Below are positions 49,101 through 58,100 of a stretch of DNA of 64,000 nt, one piece after another. Position numbers and translations under genes: made by a program. Numbering within the stretch: position 1 is the first letter of the stretch; the number at the start of each line of letters is the position of its first letter. The stretch is from Lytechinus pictus (lineage: Eukaryota; Echinodermata; Echinoidea; Temnopleuroida; Toxopneustidae), in contig NC_087253.1 of the NCBI RefSeq assembly GCF_037042905.1, forward strand, positions 5,833,501 through 5,897,500, given 5' to 3'. The notes below the pieces were generated by a model. That model was not told the DNA's origin. It saw only the letters and a program-made list of their open reading frames with translations, and searched no databases.

Positions 49101-50125
49101 TTTAAATTTTGCTTCTCAAGGGGGGGGGGGCGGCCCCCCCCCCCTTTGAGAAGCCAATTTTAAATTTGTAATGTAAAAATGCCATTAAAACAGAGGTGTA
49201 CCCCTTTTTTTTTAAATTGAAGACTTTTTTTTTTTTTTTGGCTTGTCAAATTTTTTCGGTTACGAAATATCCTTAATTTGTGGTGGAAATCCTTTTTTGG
49301 GGGGCTTGTCAAAAGTTTCCTCCGAAAAATTTAGCCCCCCCCCCCTTTTTGGAAAATCCTGGATTCGCCCCTGGTAGGCTTGGTCATCTTACTAGATAAT
49401 CCTGACCAAAAAAATTACGCAAACAAACCCTCACACAATAAAGGCAAATATATGTTTTTTCCCCGTATCCTATCAAAATAACAATTCGCTGATTACAGAG
49501 GGGCACAGTTCTAACATGAATCGTGAGAATATAAACAATGTACTAAAAACAATTATTTTACAATTGATTTTGAGTATCGTCCTAAGCGAAAGCTATCATT
49601 ACTTTTACATTCCTTCTTCGAGTTCATTCAAAATATCACCATTCTTTTTAGGTTATAAACAAACCATTTTTACCAAGACGAACACGCATTATTCACGTTT
49701 TTTTTATTGGATCATTATAAGCTTGATAAGAGAATTTTGATATTTTTTTCTTTCGCGAGGAAGAATGGTTAATTACCAGAATATTAAAAAGTGGAGATAT
49801 GCCATTTAATCTGTCTATACATAGTTACATACGTATTAGTGCTGCTCTGGTTGTTGTCATGATACTGTATAAACATGGTAAACCGTGATATAATGACCTT
49901 TTATTCCAACATTCAGGAATGAGCATAGTACCGGAAGTGGTGGCTGCAAGGCATTGTGGGATGCGAGCACTGGGGTTATCCTTGATCACGGATCTGCTGA
50001 CCATGGATTACGGGGCTGCCGGCGTCGTCGCCCACGACGAGGACGTGTTGGAGACGGCGAAATGGCGGGCGATGGCCATGAATGATTTGGTGGTCGGCGT
50101 GGTAGAGAGACTGGATTGCGAATGA
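34656..50125 (+). CDS. PNP: Purine nucleoside phosphorylase, six exons, altered active site
   Basis: Exons 34656-34681, 38343-38512, 41634-41737, 43736-43911, 48241-48431 and 49917-50125 join through GT-AG introns with matching phases into 876 nt (291 aa plus stop) and no internal stop. The product aligns with human PNP (289 aa, a trimer that splits purine nucleosides with phosphate) with a constant +5 offset. Kept: phosphate-loop GSG (S38), H91, Y93, E94, A121, F164, Y197, M224, S225 and H262. Changed, in human numbering: H64 to Q, R84 to P, N115 to S, F200 to Y, E201 to P and N243 to D. R84 binds phosphate; E201 and N243 hold the purine. The enzyme may therefore have shifted specificity or lost phosphorolysis. 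The open frame and perfect splice sites argue against a plain pseudogene. The introns are full of transposons. Confidence 0.9.
34780..35166. mobile_element. hAT-like element with a 22-nt poly-G run, in PNP intron 1
   Basis: Begins CAGTGTGAG and ends CATATGACTG, with an exact 8-bp target duplication TACCCTAC at 34772-34779 and 35167-35174. Poly-G occupies 34788-34809. The interior is a degenerate short tandem array of GACGAATTGG / CAAACTGGT-type units in both orientations. Non-coding. Confidence 0.75.
35175..35702. other. PNP intron 1: purine-rich tract and AT-rich DNA
   Basis: 35180-35360 is a GA/GT-rich low-complexity tract. The rest holds nothing recognisable. Confidence 0.5.
36600..36780 (-). 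mobile_element. LINE 3' UTR fragment
   Basis: A minus-strand 3' end with a TTGATTGATTGATTG tail. It has a hairpin of AGGAACCTTC (36701-36710) and GAAGGTTTCCT (36732-36742) around an AAGC(aaa)GCTT inner stem. No coding part. Inserted inside the hAT-like element at 35892-38125. Confidence 0.6.
37890..38035. repeat. (TA)n and (GT)n microsatellites
   Basis: Alternating TA over about 37890-37982, followed by GT-rich repeats to about 38030. Confidence 0.9.
38343..38512 (+). CDS. PNP: PNP exon 2
   Basis: 170 nt between TTTTGTCAG and GTGAAT. Encodes FTYEDYEGMAECLLS, then IGIICGSGL (the phosphate-binding loop), ending at PACT plus one base. It lies in a 636-bp gap between two hAT-like elements. Confidence 0.9.
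38542..38761. repeat. ACT/ACC trinucleotide microsatellite, left part
   Basis: (CTA)n and (CCA)n repeats directly after PNP exon 2. The same microsatellite resumes at 40730, showing that the hAT-like element inserted into it. Confidence 0.85.
38762..40729. mobile_element. hAT-like element carrying about twelve CTCGCGC repeats, in PNP intron 2
   Basis: Left end CATAGGCGGATCCAG and right end CTGGATCCGCCCCTG are inverted repeats, each followed inward by long G/C runs and TATTGGCGG / CATTGGCG. It is flanked by ACTACTAC on both sides (38754-38761, 40730-40737); since the target is itself a (CTA)n microsatellite, the duplication is supportive only. The interior holds about twelve copies or variants of CTCGCGCTTCGCGCTCGC (near 38970, 39176, 39386, 39697, 39962, 40097, 40216, 40296, 40412 and 40524, plus decayed ones). 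Non-coding. Confidence 0.75.
40738..41130. repeat. ACT/ACC microsatellite, right part, and GAA-rich tract
   Basis: (CTA/CCA)n continues to about 40860, followed by (GTA)n and then a (GAA)n-like purine tract. It produces poly-valine and poly-threonine ORFs that are not genes. Confidence 0.85.
41634..41737 (+). CDS. PNP: PNP exon 3
   Basis: 104 nt after a strong pyrimidine tract and CAAAG acceptor, ending at AAG|GTGAGA. Encodes VEEQKGEFCFGTLKGK, then VVMMRGPFHLYEGCPAWK. It aligns residue for residue to human 61-95. It carries the Q at the H64 position and the P at the R84 position. Confidence 0.88.
42040..43735. repeat. Tetranucleotide microsatellite block (CATT, ACTC, CAAT) up to PNP exon 4
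   Basis: CATT and ACTC tetranucleotides over 42040-42740, (CAAT)n over about 42752-43200, then a composite unit of roughly 170-230 bp (CTCACTCACGAATTCACT, TCAGCTAAACCGG, CAATCAATC) repeated three times to 43640. The NQSI-rich ORFs here are frame artefacts. The block ends at the pyrimidine tract of the exon 4 acceptor. Confidence 0.9.
43736..43911 (+). CDS. PNP: PNP exon 4
   Basis: 176 nt from CTCACTAG to GTTGGT. Encodes VASPIRVMKVMGVDT, VIVTSASGALNP and LGDIMVNIDH, ending in NDER. The acceptor directly follows a 1.7-kb microsatellite block. The base-binding A116 is kept; N115 is S. Confidence 0.9.
44100..44340. repeat. (TTC/CTT)n polypyrimidine tract in PNP intron 4
   Basis: Low-complexity TTC/TCT repeats open in all three frames. 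No gene. Confidence 0.85.
44648..44671 (+). pseudogene. tRNA-Lys relic with the middle deleted
   Basis: GCCCGGTTAGCTCAGTCGG equals the first 19 nt of the intact tRNA-Lys at 47656. It is followed directly by GCTT, as if the D-loop-to-acceptor interval had been removed between short CGG repeats. Confidence 0.65.
44982..45143. repeat. Inverted repeat, arms about 38 bp
   Basis: The left arm 44982-45019 (TTTTGACTGACCGCGATTTC) and right arm 45106-45143 are imperfect reverse complements, both containing the CGATACGA / TCGTATCG motif. A further CGTCGTATG / GATACGACG dyad follows at 45389. Class unknown. Confidence 0.65.
46080..46319. mobile_element. 240-bp palindromic MITE in PNP intron 4
   Basis: Arms starting CACTGCAAAA and ending TTTTGCAGTG, with GGTGTTGATTTAACACCAGC at both ends, fold on each other over most of the length. 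It is the complete form of the element split at 35703-38208. No target duplication found. Confidence 0.8.
46870..46924 (+). pseudogene. tRNA-Lys(TTT) pseudogene, D-arm deleted
   Basis: Matches the intact tRNA-Lys at 47656 but lacks the 12-nt GCTCAGTCGGTA of the D-arm and has a mutated T-arm and acceptor (GGTTCAGGTCCC, ATAC). The CTTTTAA anticodon loop is retained. Confidence 0.8.
46941..47155 (+). mobile_element. LINE 3' end with C-terminal reverse transcriptase remnant
   Basis: 46944-47011 reads APNTDTFKKRLNTHLFKTQHL then stop, the typical C-terminus of CR1/L2-type LINE proteins. A 3' UTR follows, ending AAAGCGCTCTATAAGTATT and a (TAA)n tail. That ending closely resembles the tail of the SINE at 54450-54733. 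Confidence 0.7.
47656..47728 (+). tRNA. tRNA-Lys (anticodon TTT)
   Basis: A 73-nt cloverleaf: acceptor GCCCGGT pairs with ATCGGGC (one G-U), D-arm GCTC/GAGC, anticodon stem TCAGA/TCTGA around loop CTTTTAA, and T-arm AAGGG/CCCTT around TTCAAGT. Internal A- and B-boxes are intact. It sits in PNP intron 4 on the same strand, with two decayed relatives upstream. No CCA is encoded, as expected for a eukaryote. Confidence 0.92.
48241..48431 (+). CDS. PNP: PNP exon 5
   Basis: 191 nt from CGTTTATAG to GTTAGT. Encodes FGSRFVDMNKVYD, then VYLMVGGPSYPTPAEARFL, ending GGDAV. The family signature GGPS-F-E-T reads GGPSYPT here, so the purine-binding glutamate (E201) is proline. Confidence 0.9.
49079..49373. 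mobile_element. GGATCCAG-type element in PNP intron 5
   Basis: Ends CAGGCTCGGATCCAG and CTGGATTCGCCCCTG. A near-perfect hairpin with poly-G/poly-C arms (GCTTCTCAAGGGGG / CCCCCTTTGAGAAGC, 49113-49155) and further poly-C runs lie inside. It resembles the 28224 element in reverse. No target duplication is retained. Confidence 0.6.
49917..50125 (+). CDS. PNP: PNP exon 6 (stop)
   Basis: 209 nt from ACATTCAG to TGA. Encodes GMSIVPEVVAARHCGMRALG, then LSLITDLLTMDYG and AHDEDVL, ending ERLDCE. The purine-binding asparagine (N243) is aspartate; H257 is kept. A possible ATTAAA polyadenylation signal lies at 50572. Confidence 0.9.
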
Positions 50126-50621
50126 CTAGATCATCGATTGCAGACTCTCACCAAAGCGAAAAGGATCGCGGTCGATCTCGTCCGTGTGCTCATTGTCCGC
50201 CTCGTTGTCAGACGTACTGAAACTTTCGTCAAACAATGGATGGTTGATCAAGGAATCGCTTAATGCAAGGACTTGTATGTTTTTTTTGGACCGTAATATA
50301 TAATATTTTATCCGACAGTTACCCTAGAGGCTGTGCTTGTGAGCCAATCAAAAAGCAAGGAGGCCCAACAACTTGTCGGACAAAAATGTTAATGAAAAGT
50401 GGGGCGGGCCTGCCCCGTCGCAGAAGGAGCGAACTACCCCCGGGCAGTCATTTTCTTTTCTCTTGTTTTTAGCAAAATGTACAACATATTTTGAAGTATC
50501 AAAGGCATCTTTCAGTAAGCAAATATCACACCTTTCTAAAAAATACATTATAACTGCATACATGAATGCCTATTAAAAAATACAAGAAATTTGAAAAAAA
50601 TTATATTTTAAACTATTAGAT
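50126..50621. other. PNP 3' UTR region
   Basis: Follows the PNP stop codon and runs to the LINE at 50622. ATTAAA at 50572 is a candidate polyadenylation signal. No other gene seen. Confidence 0.4.
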
Positions 50622-51550
50622 TTGATTTGACTTTATTTTACATATTTCACAAGTACACACAAAATTATGAAACAATATCAGAAAACTTATGAGAATACAA
50701 ATCAGACAAGGCATAACAATTAATTCAAATTAAAGAAAATAGCGATTTGGAATTGAAGACAATTTAAAAGAGTGAAATATGAGGGAACCTGCATAAAAAG
50801 CAAGGCTTGTTAAGTCTGCAGGATCCAGAAAAAAAAAATCGGTCTTAATGAGGAGAGGACAGGTAAGTAAATTGATTATAACAAAGAATGCCAAAATGTG
50901 ACGATTGTGTAAGGAATACAAAAAAAATAAAAAATGAAAATAAAAAAGAGTCCGCCACTCTATGACTATTATTTATTACTCATTACTCGGCCAGAGCGTA
51001 TTAAAAAAGTACATGAATATAAAAGTTTACAAAAGGAAATTATAAGAATTGATAAGCATCGCTTTCAATTTACGTTTTAATATATTAAGTGAGGCACTAT
51101 GTACCATATCATCGGGAAGATCGTTCCAAAACCTGGGCCCTTCGAAAGCAATTGTCCTTTGAGCAAGGAGAGTGCGAGTACGCGGAATGTGATAGGAGTC
51201 ACTTAGCCGGGTGGGATATGTGTGGATTCGATTGTTCCTTTGAAATATAGAAACAAATGTATCAGGCAATTCACCTCTTGAAAGCTGAAACATAAATATA
51301 CCAACTTGAAATGCATATATATCAGAAATTTTGAGTACTTTATTTTGGAAAAATAATGGGTTTGTATGGGAATAAAAACCAACTTGATTAACCACCCTAA
51401 TTGCTCGTTTTTGTATCGTAAATATTTTATCAATTAAGGTTGTATTGCAATTACCCCAGGCCAATATTCCAATATTCCATAATTCATATGGAATAAAACA
51501 AGTGTAGAATATAATGTTTTTAATATGTGATCGGGAAAAAAATATTTTAG
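50622..51550 (-). mobile_element. 5'-truncated CR1/L2-like LINE
   Basis: 51464-51027 encodes the C-terminal part (IFTIQKRAIRVVNQVGFYSH, then FWNDLPDDMV and KAMLINSY), clearly related to the LINE at 15.6-18.5 kb. The 3' UTR has a hairpin GGAACCTGCA (50785-50794) / TGCAGGATCC (50818-50827) and an AAGC(aag)GCTT inner stem. Upstream, an 8-bp tandem duplication (CAATATTC twice, about 51462-51477) shifts the frame of NYGI-AWGN. Confidence 0.8.
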
Positions 51551-51559
51551 TTTATTCAA

Positions 51560-52376
51560 AATAAACTATGGCCTCGAAACGGACGAGTTGCCGTATTCTT
51601 CTGGAATTCCGAGCAGATGAGCTTTTGCCAAGGTATGTTGCTACCTTGGGTCAGGGTTACCATGGTAACATTTAATACATCATCAATAAAGCCTACATCC
51701 ATCACAGAAAAGTGGAAATCACGTGGTGGGCGGACTTGCCCCGGGGGCGGATTAGCCCCGCTCTTCCCTATGTTCGCTATACAAATCCTATAGTATTATT
51801 ATTATTATCTCTTGTCCACAACATGATGTTATGTTGGTATATTAAACAGCAACCGGACTTCTTCCAGAAATTTAGGGTTATTGTTCTATATTCTATCAAA
51901 TGGGGCCTTTTTTCATTCACTTTTCTTTCCAATTCAAGTCCTTCCGTAGGATATGAGCTGTTCCTAGCAAGCTTGCCTTCTGTATCGTTTCAAAGGACAC
52001 CTCGACTCCTAGAACAGCCAGAAAGCTTCTGTGTCTTGTCACAGTTCCTAAGGCTCCGATGACTATTGGTACCACCTTCGTCTTCACCTTCCATATCCTT
52101 CTCAGCTCCCATGCCAGATTGTTATACTTCTGTATCTTTTCCTCCTCTTTACGCCAAGCTCTGCAGTCTCCTGGAATCGAAATATCTACGATAAGACATT
52201 CCTTATCCTTCTTCTTTAAGAGAACGATGTCTGGTCGCCTAACTTAAATAATTATTGAATAATAATAATAATAATTATTATTATTCTGATATGTCGGTTT
52301 AACCCCAGACCACACTTCCATGGCATGCTGGGTTTCAAATTGGCCAAGGAATCACGCCATCTGTTGGCTCAACTGC
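51560..52376. other. Non-coding stretch, nothing recognised
   Basis: Contains a 116-aa ORF at 51712 with no known motif and a (TAA)n tract near 52255. No element ends defined. Confidence 0.45.
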
Positions 52377-52380
52377 TTAA

Positions 52381-52983
52381 AGGACAAGTCCACCCCAACA
52401 AAAAGTTTATTTGAAAAAAGGAGAAAAATCCAACAAGCAAAACACTGAAAATTTCATCAAAATCGGATGTAAAATAAGAAAGTTATGACATTTTAAAGTT
52501 TCGCTTAATTTCACAAAACAGTTATATGCACATCCTGGTCAGTATGCAAATGAGGAGACTGATGACATCACCCACTCACTATTTCTTTTGTATTTTATTA
52601 TATGAAATATGAAATATTCTAATATTCTCCTCCTTGTCAAGTCAAACAAAGTTTTATTTCTCCCTGAACATGTGGAATTACCATTATTTTAACAGTTTAT
52701 GGTTAATTTAAGTTGGTCCTTATTGTCAAATTTGTAAAAATTGAAATATTGTATTATTCAAACAATAAGAAACAAAAGAAATAGTGAGTGATGGACATCA
52801 TTGACTCTCTCATTTGCATATCGCTGAATTGTGCATTTAACTCTTTTGTCAAAAATAAGCGAAACTTTAAAATGTCATAACTTTCTTATTTCACATCCGA
52901 TTTCGATGAAATTTGCAGCGTTATGTTTGTTTGATTTTTCTCTATCGATTCAAATCAACAATTTTCTGGGGTGGACTTGACCT
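52381..52983. mobile_element. TTAA-type palindromic MITE, best-preserved copy
   Basis: Ends AGGACAAGTCCACCCC and GGGGTGGACTTGACCT, with exact TTAA duplications (52377-52380, 52984-52987). Inner arms carry AAATTTCATCAAAATCGGAT and its complement. 603 bp, non-coding. Sister copies are at 4069, 13825 and 61913. Confidence 0.85.
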
Positions 52984-53012
52984 TTAATGAGTATAGCGAA
53001 TTCTTGTACAGA

Positions 53013-53331
53013 CTGGGGCCGATGGCACGAAAGGGTTTTTGCAAGGACAGTCTTTCGTGTCGCCCATTTTTTATGATGCGCCACGTGAAACGCGTTTCAA
53101 ATAAATTATCTGGAAACATATTTCATTTGTCCGTTAAAATAAACGAAATATTTGTTTATAAAATGATGTATATCTCATGAAATTATATAAAATTTGATTT
53201 AAAAGCAAGCTTACGAATTTTATTTGTTTATCATAAATTTCAGAAACACCCCGCTTATAGCGCATCATAAAAGATGGGCGACACGAAAGACGGTCCTTGG
53301 AAAGACCCTTGAATCGTGCAATCGGCCCCAG
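53013..53331. mobile_element. Palindromic MITE, 319 bp
   Basis: CTGGGGCCGATGGCACGAAA at the left mirrors the right end (ATCGGCCCCAG). The arms continue through TCTTTCGTGTCGCCCAT, about 70 bp each. No target duplication identified. Confidence 0.75.
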
Positions 53332-53867
53332 AACTAGACCAGGCTCCGGTTTCACAAATGTTATGACAACTGCACAATTTATATGACAAATTTTCTTTCA
53401 GCCAATTAGATTGAATGATTTCAGTAGCTTTGAACTGTTATATAGCAAACTTGTTATAGTAAAAAGTTTTATCAAACGGGCACCAGCAGGTGTTGACGTG
53501 CACGGACTGTAAGTAATAGGTCCATTAACATTTTGTTAATATTTGTTCTATTATTATGAATATGAGTCCATTAACATTAATAGGTCCATGAACAGTTGTT
53601 TATGTATGTTCTATTATGATATACTTTAATGAAATGAGTACCATTCATTTTCTGTTGTTTTATTTTTGTATTATTATTTTTTCCTTTTTATTCGTTATAT
53701 TTCCATTTGGTTTATCTTCTGAGACACCATACGTTTATGTACAGAATACAGAGTGCCATCATTGGATCTGATCGGAATGTATGTTTGATCATTTTCAATC
53801 GTAAGAATGAAAAAGAACGATACATATCCTTCCTTGCCATGTATATTCCGAAATTTTCGAAAGTACT

Positions 53868-54140
53868 ACGGAGACACTCTCTACAACACACCAATTTCTT
53901 TGAAAATGCAAGTCAAAATCACAATGGAGAGCTAGCTGAGACCGGGAGAGCATCGGAATCTCTTGACTCTGGTCAACGACTTATTTAGCAAGTTTTCGTC
54001 TGGTGCAAATCTTCGGATGATCTGCTATTGCAGTCTATCAACTTAAAGCCTCTTGGCTCTCCATTGTGATTTTAATTTCATGTTCAAAGGAATCGATGCG
54101 TTGGAGAGAGTGTCTCTGTAGTAAATTCGAAAGCTTCCTA
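53868..54140. repeat. Inverted repeat with imperfect 80-bp arms
   Basis: GGAGACACTCTCTACAA, TTTGAAAATGCAAG and ATCACAATGGAGAGC recur as complements near 54055-54125. A third, partial copy lies at 46375-46500. Class unknown. Confidence 0.6.
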
Positions 54141-54449
54141 TTGTTTCATTTATATAATTTTTGTAAAGGAACTTTTTTTTTTTTTTTGGGGGGGGGGGGG
54201 TTTAGTTCTGAATAATGTGAGTAGTGTGACCGTATTTCGGTATGAAAAAAACATATAATTGATCTCAATGATCTCCAAATGAAATGTACCAGATGATAAG
54301 ATCTCAAATCATTATCAAGAAACACTAGTTCACTTCATTACGTACATATAGGTCATAATTTGTGCAATGTGCAATTCTTTGTTGTAATTTGGACAATAGT
54401 CTAGATGTTTTACATTGAAATAAAACTATTTGAATGATAAAGATGTGTG

Positions 54450-54733
54450 GAGCGTTGTGGCCCAATGGATAAGTCTTCAGACTTTGAAACAGAGGGTCAC
54501 GGTGGGTTCGAATCCCAGCCATGGCGTAATATCCTTCAGCAAGAACTTTATCCACATTGTGCTGCACTCAACCCAGGTGAGGTGAATGGGTTAATTAATT
54601 CGTTGAATGCATGAGCGCTGAATGGCAGCTCGAGCTAAAGCCGGGGTAATAATAATAATAATAACAACGCGCCTCGGAATAGAATATTTCTAGATAGATG
54701 GCGCTATATAAATGGCTATTATTATTATTATCA
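54450..54733 (+). mobile_element. tRNA-derived SINE with (ATT)n tail
   Basis: The head 54450-54525 has an A-box (TGGCCCAATGGATAAG) and B-box (GGTTCGAATCC). The body contains CCCAGGTGAGGTGAATGGG and GCTCGAGCTAAAGCCGGGG, then GATGGCGCTATATAAATGGC and (TAT)n. The last part matches the 3' end of the LINE at 46941-47155, the hallmark of a SINE mobilised by that LINE. Confidence 0.8.
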
Positions 54734-55170
54734 AAAGAGTTCCCAATTTTATTCTGATATAATCACAATTTCAGGAAAACACGCAGCCTCATATTCCTTG
54801 ATACTGTTATGTTTATATTTTATATTTATTTCGTGTTAATGTGATGAATTTGTAAACTTTTTTTTACATACAATTGTAAATACCACATAAACATGATTAC
54901 AATATAGATTTTCATCCCAGATGTCGCCCATCTCTTATTCTTTGTCACTAACCTAGAACATAATGAAGATCAATTCTGAACATTGCAATTTCAGAGATAG
55001 TTCAAACCTATTAAAAGATAAATGAAATATTTACACAAGTCATGTGCAAAAATATTGGCATCAAAAGATAATTATATAAGCCTATATGTTTATTGAACTT
55101 TGAATTTGAATGTCTTGTGAAAGAAATGGATATATGAAAGGGGAAAAGGCTTAAAGAAATAAAGGAATAT

Positions 55171-58100
55171 AGTCCAGTCAATATAGGGTTTGACCCACCA
55201 CTACTTGCAACACGGACATTCCACTGCAATGCTTTCCAGGAAGGTCCCCTAAACCACATACTAAAAGTCCCAAGAAATCCAAACAGTGGACATTTATGAA
55301 ATTTTTATATTATGCAAATTAGCCATTAAAAAGTTAGAAAAATAAGGAAAATAGCCCAAAGATTACAAATTGAGTATCCAAAACAATTTAATTTGAGCGA
55401 AAATTCATGATGAATAACTGTATTCAATGTTTTTGTCAAAAGTGCAAACAAATCTACCTCATTTGCATAATATGCAAATAAGCATCCTTATATCTGTATA
55501 TGGAAAAATGTTAAGGTATTGTGATTTTTCTCTCATTAACTGCTTGAAAATTTCATTGATGTTGAAATTTACATGCTTCTATCAGTAAGGACGTTGAATA
55601 TATTTGTATTCATCTTGGTATCTGTAGTGTAATTTGCATATTATGCAAATAAAGTATTCAACATGTTATAAATATTCAAGAAAACACACTGGTGATACAT
55701 CCCTCAAAAATTGCAAGTAGATTATCTATTGAAATTGGAATATGGCAATACCTTACAAGAAGGTTTCCTAAACACCATATTAAAAGTCCTTAAATATTCA
55801 AGCATATTTTAGGAAAATCACAAAATTTGCATTTTATGCAAATTTGCCATATTAAATTACAAATAAGGAAAATAATCCAAATATTGGAAATCTAGTGGAG
55901 AAAACAATATGAATTGAACTGAAGCCCATGATAAGTTTTACAAATTTATTTAAAAAAAATAAAAACTCGTAAATAAATCTACCTCTTTTGCATATATATG
56001 AGCATCCTTATATGGAAAACAAATCCAGAAATTTTGATTTTTTTCTCACAAAAACATTTATGAAAACATTTCAGTCTAGATCAATATGATGTGATCACTA
56101 CATTGATAATCAGCTTAATATCTGAAGTGTAATTTACATATTATGCAAAGAAGCATCCAATATGTTATAAATATTCAAAGCAACACATACGTGATACTTT
56201 CCTCTGAAATCTCATGTAGATTATGTGTATTAACCATGATTACCTTCCCTACAATTTTTGCTTGGTTGATATTGACTTTTTTTCATGAGTAATTACCCCA
56301 CTCATATTTTACAATGATGGGTCCATTCTACATGAATCCCACTGCTTGAATGCTTCATTATTTCCATCCAAGTCTTGCTCTCTTCTTTACTTTGTAGAGA
56401 CTTTACGTTTCTTCTGAGTATAGTCCACGCTAGCAAGCTCCTGGATTGCCAAGTGATCATAAATAAATATCACTGTATCACTGTATCACAAGATGTCACA
56501 CCCAGTACAAATAAAAGCCAATTAGCTTCGAATATTTGGACATTGTAGCACACCACTTGTCTTGGTGGTGAATATGAGTACTTGCTTGGATCACAAGATC
56601 TCTGGGCATGGTTAATAAGAGTAACAATGGGCATTTGCCTATACGAGCGACATGAAAGCCATTCATAAATTCATGATGAAGGCTTAAAGTGCATTATAGA
56701 CACCTTTCTCAGATGCAGGAATCGTGATTAGACATTCTTGCTGAATCTAGTTGCTGCTTCAGGATGAAGCATCCATTTTCTGTTTTTTCCTCTTTGCTAA
56801 ATCTCCTAAAGATGGCAACCATCTCCAAATATTATAGCTATAGTTTCTAAGCAAATCGTATGCAAATAATATTAATTTCCTGATATTTATGGCAAACAGA
56901 AATTCCTCAGTGAGACAATGAACAAACCGGATGGAGGACTAAGCCAGATTATTGCCTTTCCAACAAGAGGACACATCATAATGGAACACCCTTAACATCA
57001 CCATCAAATACCATCCAACATTGATTAGACAGTGTGTACCACTTGCAGGATTTATTTGTCACAATGTCTTACTCATGGGTATACTGTGAGGGTATACAGA
57101 GGAATAAACCTTTTAGTAATTATGGTACGACTGAGGATGTTCTCCTAGAGGAATGCTGACTTTAATAGTGTCATGCAGATGTACTTTGGACAAATATACA
57201 ACTATCTGTACTGAAATCCGACAAGCCGAGCATAGGAGACTGGATGCCAATCAACAGATCAAGAGGACTTTAACAAGAACACAGCGTTACCCATGTCTTC
57301 TTCCGACACAAGTTGCCTCAATGAGACAATGGACATAAGTTGTGTCGAAAGATGTCAAGAGTTTCAGAGAAAGGCTAGGAAGGCTTGCGCATATTAGAGC
57401 TCCAAAAGCATCAGTAAGGTAAAGCTCAGAATTGCTACAATGCATTAAAGAGGACCATAAGCATGATAAGAGGGTTTGTAGACAAGCCTATAATACATAA
57501 TTTGTTGACCGGATTGACAATGATCCAGGCTGTATCAATTAGCATGTTGGGAACCCTTAAAATCAATTGCTATGACTACATTGGAATAGCATTATTAAAG
57601 GAAGGCACATATTTTTTTAGTCTTCAGTAATATTCACCACTGATCATGATGATGATGACGCTGATCTACAAGTCCTGGGACCCAGTCCTGACCCAGGTAT
57701 GACCAGATAACATATTGTTTAGTCAAGCAGGTGTAGCCAGCCTACTGAAGAAATTGTTAAAGAAAACAACCTGCATGAAGCTACTAGGCCAGACGGAATC
57801 TCTGCTACACTTCCTAATGAGACTACGTCTACTCATCAGATCTTACCTGCCATAAGTTTGCTTTTCCTGGCCTCCCTTTATACGGTGAAATTCCAAGAAA
57901 GTCTAAGTCGTTCCCATCCATATAAGAAAGGGCTGTCAGCTCTAACAAACTACACACCAATTCAAATACTGTGATTTGTTCTTGCCAATCCCATCATCTT
58001 GTCAGACTAACAACGCGGCTTAGGAAGCGAAGAACATAATTATTTCCAGTATTTTTCCTTGAATATAAATCATATTAGGGTAGATTTGAATGCTTAGTGA

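Noticed and set aside
49079..49373. 8-bp target duplication for the GGATCCAG element
   Set aside because: The flanking octamers do not match, so no duplication is claimed although the ends are inverted repeats.
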